Assembly: GCA_020859875.1 (NCBI GenBank) | Contig: JAJBVJ010000159.1 | Location: 1 to 10,880 of the forward strand | Length of the DNA stretch: 10,880 bases | Direction: 5' to 3' | DNA from: Rikenellaceae bacterium | GTDB lineage: Bacteria; Bacteroidota; Bacteroidia; Bacteroidales; Rikenellaceae | Shown: positions 1-6,567 of the stretch, in pieces | How the letters are laid out: every line of letters begins with the position of its first letter | Numbering within the stretch: the stretch's first letter is position 1 | Position numbers and translations under genes: made by a program | The notes under the pieces: generated by a model | Database searches by the model: none | Told to the model about the DNA's origin: nothing | The model's input: only the letters and a program-made list of their open reading frames with translations

Positions 1-518
1 ACGGCGGGAATGAGCCGGGACGCGGCGGAGAGGAGCTCCAGTTCCTGGAAACTTTCGGGCCGTCATGGAGGGAAGGAACTTCGGGAACTCTAACCGACAA
101 ATGGGACGCTTTCGTAGCAAGAGACCAATTCGACATGAAAGCCCCTATCGTATATTCCACCGGCTCCGATGAGGTTGATTTCCGCTGCACCAATAATTAT
201 GATAATCCCCATATCTGGTTTGCAGCCAACTATGACAAACTCTTTAAGATCGAAGGAATCGAGTCCGGTTTCTCGAATATGACTATATCTTTCGATCTTG
301 CAGCCAACTCTGCAAATGCCTCTTCCAAAGCAATGATTGTAAAGTGCAACGGTGTCGAAGTGACTCTTCCCAGCGTAACTCTCGGTACATCGAATACTTT
401 TTCGACGATTTCGGCATCAATTCCGGACGGTACAACCACTGTGGAATTTATAACAACTCCAACCAGCAATACAATCGGATACCGTCTGGACAACATCAAA
501 ATAACCGGCACCAAATAA
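1..518 (+). CDS. C-terminal part of a DUF5689-associated surface protein (5' end outside window)
   Basis: The reading frame is open from base 3 without a stop before TAA at 516-518, so this is the last ~171 residues of a longer protein rather than a short ORF starting at the ATG at 135. It starts in a Gly/Glu-rich linker and continues into a beta-rich domain with an FLETFG motif near the start, a DMKAPIVYS segment, and a GYRLDNIKITG ending. The lipoprotein at 3433-4776 has the same plan in the same order: Gly-rich linker, FKETFG, DMKSPVTYS, then GIRLDNIVLSG at the C terminus. The two are therefore paralogous over this domain. The fold is probably a jelly-roll or choice-of-anchor-like beta sandwich (inference from pattern). 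No catalytic motif is visible. It is the last gene of an upstream transcript, closed by the terminator at 540-580. Function unknown; a ligand-binding surface role is likely by analogy with the downstream cluster. Confidence 0.8.
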   Translation, partial: GGNEPGRGGEELQFLETFGPSWREGTSGTLTDKWDAFVARDQFDMKAPIVYSTGSDEVDFRCTNNYDNPHIWFAANYDKLFKIEGIESGFSNMTISFDLAANSANASSKAMIVKCNGVEVTLPSVTLGTSNTFSTISASIPDGTTTVEFITTPTSNTIGYRLDNIKITGTK

Positions 519-539
519 ACCCGGTCTGAACACTCTAAG

Positions 540-580
540 CAGGGACTGTCCCCGGACGGTCCCTGTTTTAGGCTTTTTTA
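540..580 (+). terminator. Rho-independent terminator after the left-edge gene
   Basis: The stem CAGGGAC (540-546) pairs with GTCCCTG (559-565), and the inner bases extend it to about 11 pairs with one G-T wobble. It is followed by TTTT at 566-569 and a second run of six T at 574-579. It lies 22 bases after the stop codon of the left-edge gene and separates that transcript from the receptor gene at 673. No convincing TAnnTTTG promoter element was found between it and 673, so the promoter of the receptor cluster is not identified. Confidence 0.85.
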
Positions 581-672
581 GACGGGAAAATACATCCGGC
601 CATAATTACCGATCCCAAAGGATTGTTTTTAAGCATTAAGGACAAAGTGAAGAGAATTTTGAAGACCCATAT

Positions 673-3399
673 ATGAAGCAAACTATTTTGACATTAACCG
701 CCTTGCTCGTCGCCGCGGGAGCCTTTGCCCAATCGGGGGCCGAGCTTTCGGGCAACGTGGTAAATACGGCGACAGGAGAACCCATCCAGGGAGTCATGGT
801 CACCCTTCGTGAGAACACCCTCCGGCAGACCACCGACTCACGGGGTTATTTTTCTTTCGGCGAGTTGGCCGAAGGAGACGAGATCATCTCGTTCAGTTCG
901 GCCGAGATAATATCCCGTGAATTCCGCATCCAGCTCCGCCCGGGTGCGAACGAACTGCCGGACGTAAGGGTCGTGGTCGTTCCGCGGGCCGACGAGATGG
1001 CCTATGCCAGCATCATCGACGAGATCAATATGGAAGACGACCTGGACGGATCGGGTGCACAGGAGGTAAGTTCGCTCGTTATACTTTCGAACGACATCTA
1101 CCTCAACACCATAAATTGGCAGCTCTCGCCTCTATATTTTAAAGTCAGGGGCTACGAGAACCGCTACGAACAAAGGTTCATCAACGGAGTACTGTTCAAC
1201 GACCAGTACCGCGGCGTTTTCAATTACGCCTCTATCGGGGTCCTGAACGACATGACCCGCAACGGGGACGACGTGCTATACAACAACTCGGGGATGTTCA
1301 CCTACGGCTCCATAGGGGGTTCGCAGAACATCGATATGCGGGCCGGCAGTTACGCTCCCGGCATGAAGGTCACCGCCTCCTACACCAACAGCAACTACTA
1401 TCTACGCGGGATGGCGACCTACTCGACCGGGATGCGCGACGACGGCTGGGCTTTCACGCTGAGCGCCGGCGGACGTTGGTCGGACGAAGGGAACGTAAAG
1501 GGAACATTCTACAATAATTTCGCTTACGGTCTCGGTGTGGAAAGGGAGGTAAAGGGCGGCAAGCACAGCATCTCCTTCACGACGTTCGGCTCGCCGGTCA
1601 GAAGGGGACAGGCTTCGGCCTCCTTCCAGGAAGTTTACGACCTCACGGGCGACAACCTCTATAATCCGAACTGGGGTTACCAGAACGGAAAGAAACGCAA
1701 TTCCCGTGTGGTAAAATCTTACGACCCGACGGGTGTCCTTTCCCACATATGGAGAATCAAGGAGGATATGACCCTCACTTCGGGTCTGGGCGTCCATTAT
1801 AATCGCTACGGTCGCACTTCGCTCAACTGGTATAACGGCGCCGACCCTCGTCCGGACTACTACCGCAACCTACCCTCCTTCTGGAACGATCCTCAAAGTG
1901 AGACCAACGGAGCCTACTGGGACGTCTACGACATCTGGATGCGCAAAGATGCATCCGTAACACAGATAGACTGGGACAACCTCTACCTTGCCAACTACAA
2001 CTCACCGGACGGCAATGCTGTCTACATGGTGGAAGAACAGCGAAGCGACCTTTTCGAAGGGTCGTTCAATTCGACTCTCAATGCCGTGATCAACGACCGC
2101 TACAAGATAACGGCGGGTATCGGCGGACGGCTCACGCGTTCATACCAGTTCAAAACCGTGGAAGACTTGATGGGAGCTCAGTATCTATTGGACATCGACA
2201 AATATGAAGACCAGGGCAATATGACCTGGAGCGACCGCCAGAGCGACCTCAACCGTCCCGACCGGAAGGTTTACAAGGGCGATAAATTCGGATATAATTT
2301 CACGATAGATATAAAGTCGGCCAATGCCTGGACGCATCATCAGTACTCGGGCGCCCTGGTAGATTTCGATTACAGTGCGAAGCTCTCCTACACACAGTTT
2401 CAGCGCACCGGTAAGATGCGCAACGGCCACTATCCCGAAAATTCTTTCGGCAAGGGACAGATCCACCGTTTTATGGATTTCGGTTTCAAGGCGGGCGCCC
2501 TTTTCAAGATCACCGGCCGCCACCTGATAGACATATCGGCCGGTTACGAGACCAACGCACCGCTGGCTTACGACGCCTACACCACGGCAAAGTATTCCGA
2601 CCTGACACCGGACAATCTCACCTCCGGACGTATATTCACGGCCGACATTAGCTACATCTTCTCGATGCCCAGCCTCACGGGTCGAATCTCGGCCTTCAAT
2701 ACCAATTTCTACGACCAGATCATCCGCAAGAGCATGTATTACGATGCGAACAATACCTTCGTAAACCATATAATTACCGGTGCGAATATGGTCAACCGCG
2801 GATTCGAGGTAGGTATGAATTACAAGCTCAACAACAACGTCAGCTTCGATTTGGCGGGAACCTATGCCCAGTACTATTACAGCAATAATCCTATGGGGAC
2901 GATCAGCTACGAGAACGGGCAGACCGAAGATGCGTATGAGAAGGTTTATATCAAAGATTATTACGTGGGCCAGACTCCTCAGTTGGCGGGAACCTTCGGG
3001 GTCAATATTTTCTACAACTACTGGTTCCTGAATGTGAATGTAAACGGCTTTACCAATAACTACATCGATATTGCACCGATCCGTAGGCTGGTTTCGAACT
3101 ACGAGGCCCTCGATACCGGAAACGACAAGGATATGGAGGCATACAGGATCCTTACCACCCAAGAAAAATTCGGTGGCGGATGTACATTCGACCTCTCCCT
3201 GGGAAAGATGCTCTATCTGAAAAACGGACAGCAGGTAAATTTCAACGCCACGGCAAAGAATATCTTTAACCGGAAGAATATCGTCCGCGGAGGCTTCGAA
3301 TCGGGGCGTGTCTCTACCGATTACCCCGAGCGCTTCGCTATGAAATATTACTACATGCAGGGGATAAACTGCTATATTAACGTAAGTTACAGGTTTTAA
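673..3399 (+). CDS. TonB-dependent outer-membrane receptor with N-terminal carboxypeptidase-regulatory-like domain
   Basis: An outer-membrane beta-barrel transporter that would import a substrate using TonB/ExbBD energy. Residues 1-20 form a Sec signal peptide ending GAFAQ. Residues about 24-100 are a carboxypeptidase-D-regulatory-like beta sandwich (GNVVNTATGEPIQGVMVTL, then DSRGYFSFGEL), common in Bacteroidota receptors. Residues about 125-240 look like the plug (LYFKVRGYENRYEQRFINGV), and the rest is a Tyr/Asn-rich barrel with alternating strands. The last strand is CYINVSYRF, ending in the aromatic residue expected for BAM-inserted barrels. At 908 residues it is of usual size. The start ATG sits in an ATATATGAA context with no Shine-Dalgarno site. 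No SusD gene follows, so it is not a standard SusCD pair; a DUF5689 lipoprotein gene follows instead, a short gap away. The substrate cannot be read from the sequence; the co-located EEP enzyme suggests a phosphodiester-derived compound. Family call is firm, substrate is inference. Confidence 0.92.
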   Translation: MKQTILTLTALLVAAGAFAQSGAELSGNVVNTATGEPIQGVMVTLRENTLRQTTDSRGYFSFGELAEGDEIISFSSAEIISREFRIQLRPGANELPDVRVVVVPRADEMAYASIIDEINMEDDLDGSGAQEVSSLVILSNDIYLNTINWQLSPLYFKVRGYENRYEQRFINGVLFNDQYRGVFNYASIGVLNDMTRNGDDVLYNNSGMFTYGSIGGSQNIDMRAGSYAPGMKVTASYTNSNYYLRGMATYSTGMRDDGWAFTLSAGGRWSDEGNVKGTFYNNFAYGLGVEREVKGGKHSISFTTFGSPVRRGQASASFQEVYDLTGDNLYNPNWGYQNGKKRNSRVVKSYDPTGVLSHIWRIKEDMTLTSGLGVHYNRYGRTSLNWYNGADPRPDYYRNLPSFWNDPQSETNGAYWDVYDIWMRKDASVTQIDWDNLYLANYNSPDGNAVYMVEEQRSDLFEGSFNSTLNAVINDRYKITAGIGGRLTRSYQFKTVEDLMGAQYLLDIDKYEDQGNMTWSDRQSDLNRPDRKVYKGDKFGYNFTIDIKSANAWTHHQYSGALVDFDYSAKLSYTQFQRTGKMRNGHYPENSFGKGQIHRFMDFGFKAGALFKITGRHLIDISAGYETNAPLAYDAYTTAKYSDLTPDNLTSGRIFTADISYIFSMPSLTGRISAFNTNFYDQIIRKSMYYDANNTFVNHIITGANMVNRGFEVGMNYKLNNNVSFDLAGTYAQYYYSNNPMGTISYENGQTEDAYEKVYIKDYYVGQTPQLAGTFGVNIFYNYWFLNVNVNGFTNNYIDIAPIRRLVSNYEALDTGNDKDMEAYRILTTQEKFGGGCTFDLSLGKMLYLKNGQQVNFNATAKNIFNRKNIVRGGFESGRVSTDYPERFAMKYYYMQGINCYINVSYRF

Positions 3400-3432
3400 C
3401 AAATGGAATCGAAAACGATAAAAACCAGATAT

Positions 3433-4776
3433 ATGAAAGCATTTACAAAAGCGCTGTTTACGGCCCTGGCGGCCCTGGTAGGCTTCACCGCATGCGAAAA
3501 GACACCCGACGGGCCTCCCCTGAACCCTCCCTCATACGAAGGACAGGAAGCTAACATGACCATCGCCGAACTGAAGTCCAAATATTCCCACCTCTCCACA
3601 TGGGGCGATATCGAGGAGATCGAATATGAATATATACTCAAAGCCGTTGTTATCGCCAACGACGAAGGGGGCAATATCTACAAGCAGATGTACCTTCGGG
3701 ACGACACGGGCGCGATAAATATCGGTGTCGAAGAGGGAAGCGCCTCCTCCTATTACCGCGTGGGACAGACCGTATACGTAAACCTCCACGGCCTGTTTAT
3801 GGTGAACTACGGTAACCAGCTCCAGATAGGCTACGGCGATACCAATGCCAACCGCATACCGTGGCTGGTTTTCCAGGAGAAGGTTCAGCGCGACGGTTCG
3901 CCCGATGCGGCAAATGCACAGCCGATAGAACTTACTCTCGGACAGATTTCTTCGCAGTATATCAACAATCTGGTAAGGTTCAATACGGTTTACTTCCTGC
4001 AAGGCGGTGAGGCTACATTCGCCGCTGGCGACGATGCAGGCAACCGCACCATTTCCGACGGTTCGTCGACCGCAGTGGTGCGCACCACCTCCTATGCCGA
4101 TTTTGCAAGCGAGACCCTTCCCGAAGGCAGCGGAGACCTGGTGGTTATCCTGGGCTACTACAACAACGATTACCAGCTTCTCGTACGCACCATGGACGAC
4201 GTTATCAATTTCGGCGGCCCGATCCCGGGAGAAGGCGGCGGAGGCACCGATCCGGGCAGCGAAAACCAGTTTTTCAAGGAGACTTTCGGTACGGGGGACT
4301 ATCCGAGCGGCAACAGGCCATATATTGCCGATTTCACCGATTTCGATATGAAGAGCCCTGTCACATACAGCGACCCGACCGGAAGGGCCGACGTACGTTC
4401 TACCAGCACCATGAATGCACACGTATGGTTTCCGACGTCGACCGGGACGGGCACCGATGCTTCCCTTATTATTTCCGGGATCAATTCGAGCGGATACAGC
4501 GACATTACCCTGACATTCGAACTTGCCACCGGTTTGTCGACCGATGCCGTTTCGGAAACCAATTTGAATGTGATGCAGCTTACGGTGGACGGCAATACCA
4601 TAGCCCTTCCGAGCACGCCAGTTTCCGTAGCCAACGGCGACAATAACAAGTTCTATACGTTTACGGTCACCGGAATTCCGTCCAAAGCAGACCTTCAGAT
4701 CGAATTCTTTACCGATACGACGAATATCTCCGGGATTCGCCTCGACAATATCGTCCTGAGCGGAACTCCCGACTAA
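3433..4776 (+). CDS. DUF5689-type surface lipoprotein with OB-fold-like domain and C-terminal beta-sandwich domain
   Basis: A predicted outer-membrane lipoprotein, probably the ligand-binding partner of the receptor at 673. I prefer the ATG at 3433 (447 residues) over the in-frame ATG at 3403, because it gives a clean signal peptide MKAFTKALFTALAALVGFTAC with the lipobox Cys at residue 21 and shares the ATATATGAA context of the receptor start. Residues about 42-262 match the DUF5689 pattern: IAELKSKY, then an OB-fold-like stretch (AVVIANDEGGN, MYLRDDTGAINIGV, YRVGQTVYVNLHG), then a second beta region ending in VRTMDDVINFG. A Gly-rich linker at about 261-276 leads to a C-terminal domain (about 279-447) paralogous to the protein at 1-518. 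OB folds often bind nucleic acids or sugars, which fits the nuclease-like gene next door, but no binding residue can be assigned. The gap to the receptor gene is short, so the two are very likely co-transcribed. Confidence 0.8.
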   Translation: MKAFTKALFTALAALVGFTACEKTPDGPPLNPPSYEGQEANMTIAELKSKYSHLSTWGDIEEIEYEYILKAVVIANDEGGNIYKQMYLRDDTGAINIGVEEGSASSYYRVGQTVYVNLHGLFMVNYGNQLQIGYGDTNANRIPWLVFQEKVQRDGSPDAANAQPIELTLGQISSQYINNLVRFNTVYFLQGGEATFAAGDDAGNRTISDGSSTAVVRTTSYADFASETLPEGSGDLVVILGYYNNDYQLLVRTMDDVINFGGPIPGEGGGGTDPGSENQFFKETFGTGDYPSGNRPYIADFTDFDMKSPVTYSDPTGRADVRSTSTMNAHVWFPTSTGTGTDASLIISGINSSGYSDITLTFELATGLSTDAVSETNLNVMQLTVDGNTIALPSTPVSVANGDNNKFYTFTVTGIPSKADLQIEFFTDTTNISGIRLDNIVLSGTPD

Positions 4777-4783
4777 ATAACGA

Positions 4784-4808
4784 GCACGGGCCGGAATCCG
4801 GCCCGTGC
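4784..4808 (+). other. Perfect 11-bp hairpin between the lipoprotein and EEP genes
   Basis: GCACGGGCCGG (4784-4794) and CCGGCCCGTGC (4798-4808) are exact inverted repeats around a 3-base loop, 7 bases after the lipoprotein stop codon and 17 bases before the EEP start. It is not followed by a T-run, so it is not a standard intrinsic terminator. It could stabilise the upstream mRNA 3' end or partly attenuate transcription into the EEP gene. The GTG at 4805 that opens the longest EEP reading frame lies inside the right arm, which argues against that start. Confidence 0.7.
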
Positions 4809-4825
4809 CGCTTAACCTGTGCATT

Positions 4826-5860
4826 ATGAAAAAATATGCATCTCTGATAGCCGCTATACTTTTCGTCTGGAGCTATGCCGGTGCCCAGACAAGGCACGCG
4901 GTATACAGTATCGGATTCTATAACGTAGAAAACCTGTTCGATACCGAGCGCGACGAGACCATAAACGATGTGGATTTTACACCCGAAGGTTCCTACAACT
5001 GGACGGAAGACAAATACCGGGAGAAACTCTCCAATATGGCCTACGTACTGAGCAGGCTCGGGAAGGAAACGACCACGGCCGGGGTTGCCGCCGTCGGTCT
5101 GGCAGAAGTGGAGAACCGCCGTGTGCTCGAAGACCTCGTGGCTACGGGCGACCTTGCCGAGATGGGCTGGGACATCGTCCATTATGACTCGCCCGACCGG
5201 CGCGGAGTGGATGTGGCCCTATTATACAACCCGAGGCTCTTCACCGTGATCTCTTCCAAGCCCTATAAATATGTTCATCCTGACATGCCCGATTATGTAA
5301 CGCGCGACCAGCTTCTGGTGAGCGGCATTATGGGCGGGGAGCTGATCCACCTGATCGTTAACCACTGGCCCTCGCGTTTCGGGGGCAAGACCTCGAACAC
5401 CTACCGTGAGGTGGCGGCGGAGCTTACCAAACATATTGCCGACTCGCTCTACAATGCGGATATCAATTCCAAGATCATTATTATGGGCGACCTGAACGAC
5501 GATCCGATCGACAGCAGCGTGAAAGTCGTGCTGGGCGCCAAAAGGAAAGAAAGCGAGGTAAAACCGGGCGGCCTGTTCAATACCACCTGGTCTTTTTTCG
5601 ACAAGGGCATCGGCACCCTGACCTACCAGGGTAAATGGAATCTATTTGACCAGATAATCATCTCGGAGAGCCTTCTGGGAAAAGACCGGTCTACGCTCAA
5701 ATTCTGGAAGACGGAGATTTTCAACCGCGATTTTCTGATCGAAAAACAGGGGCGCTATAAAGGCTCTCCAAAGAGGACATTTTCCGGCAATACATTTATA
5801 AACGGATATAGCGACCACCTGCCGGTGATCGTTTACCTGGCTAAGGAGATTTCCGACTGA
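4826..5860 (+). CDS. Secreted endonuclease/exonuclease/phosphatase (EEP, DNase I-like) family enzyme
   Basis: A metal-dependent phosphodiesterase or phosphatase of the DNase I fold, exported to the periplasm or cell surface. The ATG at 4826 (344 residues) gives a signal peptide MKKYASLIAAILFVWSYAGA cleaved before Gln21; the longer frame from the GTG at 4805 starts inside a hairpin and is rejected. The family motifs are all present in order: FYNVENLFD with Asn33, GLAEVEN with metal-binding Glu94, DRRGVDVALLY around 124-133, NHWPSR with catalytic His180, GDLNDDP with Asp222 and Asn224, LFDQIIIS with Asp275, and YSDHLPV with Asp330-His331. The active site therefore looks intact. The NDVDFTPEGSYNWT block is typical of a Bacteroidota exported subfamily. 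Placement after the receptor and lipoprotein genes suggests it processes what they bind or import. DNA, RNA, nucleotides, phospholipids or inositol phosphates are all possible substrates within the superfamily; the sequence does not decide. Confidence 0.9.
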   Translation: MKKYASLIAAILFVWSYAGAQTRHAVYSIGFYNVENLFDTERDETINDVDFTPEGSYNWTEDKYREKLSNMAYVLSRLGKETTTAGVAAVGLAEVENRRVLEDLVATGDLAEMGWDIVHYDSPDRRGVDVALLYNPRLFTVISSKPYKYVHPDMPDYVTRDQLLVSGIMGGELIHLIVNHWPSRFGGKTSNTYREVAAELTKHIADSLYNADINSKIIIMGDLNDDPIDSSVKVVLGAKRKESEVKPGGLFNTTWSFFDKGIGTLTYQGKWNLFDQIIISESLLGKDRSTLKFWKTEIFNRDFLIEKQGRYKGSPKRTFSGNTFINGYSDHLPVIVYLAKEISD

Positions 5861-5879
5861 ACGGGAAGCTTAACACAAT

Positions 5880-5916
5880 AAAACGAAAGCGGGCGAAAAT
5901 CGCCCGCTTTCGTTTT
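5880..5916. terminator. Bidirectional terminator between EEP gene and greA
   Basis: A perfect 16-bp inverted repeat (5880-5895 with 5901-5916) encloses the loop AAAAT. Its GC-rich core GCGGGCG/CGCCCGC is flanked by AAAACGAAA on one side and TTTCGTTTT on the other, so on either strand the stem ends in a T-run. It lies between the stops of the convergent genes at 5860 and 5935 and would end both transcripts. Confidence 0.92.
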
Positions 5917-5934
5917 CCCGGACGGGATGATATA

Positions 5935-6411
5935 TTAAACGGTTATGTCGAGAATCTCGAAATTGATGATCCCCACGGGAGCGTTCACCTCGATCTTATC
6001 CCCCTTCTCCCTACCCAGGAGAGCTTTGCCTATGGGAGTGCCGATGGCCAGCTTGCCCTCCTTGAGGTTGGCCTCGTTCTCCGATACGAGCATATACGAT
6101 ACTTCCTTTCCCGTATTGAGGTTTTTCAGCTTTACTTTACTGAGTATCTGAACCCTGCCGGTATTTATCTGGGATTCGTCCAATATGCGTGCATTGGAAA
6201 GGTCGGCTTCGAGCTTGGCGATCTTCATCTCCAAAAGCCCCTGAGCCTCCTTTGCGGCATCGTATTCCGCATTTTCGGACAAATCGCCCTTATCCCTCGC
6301 CTCGGCTATTTGAGCCGAAATGGCTGGGCGCTCCACCGACCTTAATTGTTCGAGCTCGGCCTTGAGTTTCTGGTAGCCGCTTTCGGTCAGGTAAATAACA
6401 TTTGATGCCAT
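5935..6411 (-). CDS. greA: Transcription elongation factor GreA
   Basis: Binds the secondary channel of RNA polymerase and stimulates cleavage of backtracked RNA, rescuing stalled complexes. The ATG at 6411 gives 158 residues, equal to E. coli GreA, starting MASNVIYLTESGYQKLKAEL; an ATG three codons upstream at 6420 would only add MLI. Residues about 1-75 form the N-terminal coiled coil, and the tip motif ARDKGDLSENAEYDAAKE carries the acidic pair Asp43 and Glu46 that coordinates the catalytic magnesium. The rest is the FKBP-like C-terminal domain (VSYMLVSENEAN, LAIGTPIGKALLG, GDKIEVNAPVGIINFEILDI). It is a single-gene transcript, diverging from cardiolipin synthase and convergent with the EEP gene. 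The acidic tip favours a Gre factor over the related Rnk-type proteins. Upstream lies a consensus promoter (6486-6516) and a leader with a stem-loop (6448-6464). Confidence 0.96.
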   Translation of the reverse strand: MASNVIYLTESGYQKLKAELEQLRSVERPAISAQIAEARDKGDLSENAEYDAAKEAQGLLEMKIAKLEADLSNARILDESQINTGRVQILSKVKLKNLNTGKEVSYMLVSENEANLKEGKLAIGTPIGKALLGREKGDKIEVNAPVGIINFEILDITV

Positions 6412-6447
6412 AATTAACATTATTGTTGAGACAAAAAAACAGAAATC

Positions 6448-6464
6448 CCGGCATATTATGCCGG
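6448..6464 (-). other. Stem-loop in the greA 5' leader
   Basis: On the minus strand CCGGCAT, loop AAT, ATGCCGG form a perfect 7-bp hairpin (6464 down to 6448) between the predicted transcription start near 6479 and the greA ATG at 6411. Eight bases after the stem there is a run of seven T (plus-strand A-run 6433-6439). The gap is longer than in a standard intrinsic terminator, so the role as attenuator, RNA stabiliser or nothing is open. Confidence 0.55.
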
Positions 6465-6485
6465 AACTCCTCTTATCATTTAAGG

Positions 6486-6516
6486 CAAAGATACAAATTT
6501 AATCCAAACCGGCAAA
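6486..6516 (-). promoter_or_regulatory. Consensus Bacteroidota promoter for greA
   Basis: On the minus strand TTTG (6516-6513) is followed after exactly 19 bases by TATCTTTG (6493-6486), matching the Bacteroidota housekeeping-sigma consensus TTTG-N19-21-TAnnTTTG in both elements and spacing. Transcription would start near 6479, leaving a leader of roughly 70 bases before greA. Confidence 0.8.
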
Positions 6517-6533
6517 CCTTCCGGCATAATTAT

Positions 6534-6541
6534 TATCTTTG
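6534..6541 (+). promoter_or_regulatory. -7 element of the cardiolipin synthase promoter
   Basis: TATCTTTG matches the Bacteroidota -7 consensus TAnnTTTG and lies 26 bases before the ATG at 6568. No TTTG is found 19-21 bases upstream, so the -33 element is weak or absent. It is the same octamer as in the divergent greA promoter, about 40 bases away on the other strand. Confidence 0.6.
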
Positions 6542-6567
6542 AATAGTTTGTAAATGCTTCAGGAAAC

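Noticed and set aside
654..661. GAATTTTG as a -7 element for the receptor gene
   Set aside because: It mismatches TAnnTTTG at the first base, lies only 11 bases before the ATG, and the nearest upstream TTG is 28 bases away, too far for a -33 box.
2185..3402. Open frame of 405 codons on the minus strand inside the receptor gene
   Set aside because: It is antisense to a gene with clear domain structure, lacks recognisable motifs or a start context, and is a by-product of codon bias.
3532..4824. Open frame of 430 codons on the minus strand over the DUF5689 gene
   Set aside because: Antisense shadow of a lipoprotein gene that has a signal peptide and a paralogue; the translation shows no family features.
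6452..6454. ATG inside the greA leader hairpin that could open an upstream ORF on the minus strand
   Set aside because: The purine-rich AGGAG is 12 bases away, the frame runs out of register into greA, and nothing else supports translation.
6509..6524. CCGG-N8-CCGG inverted repeat near the greA -33 box
   Set aside because: Four-base palindromic arms are too short to distinguish from chance.
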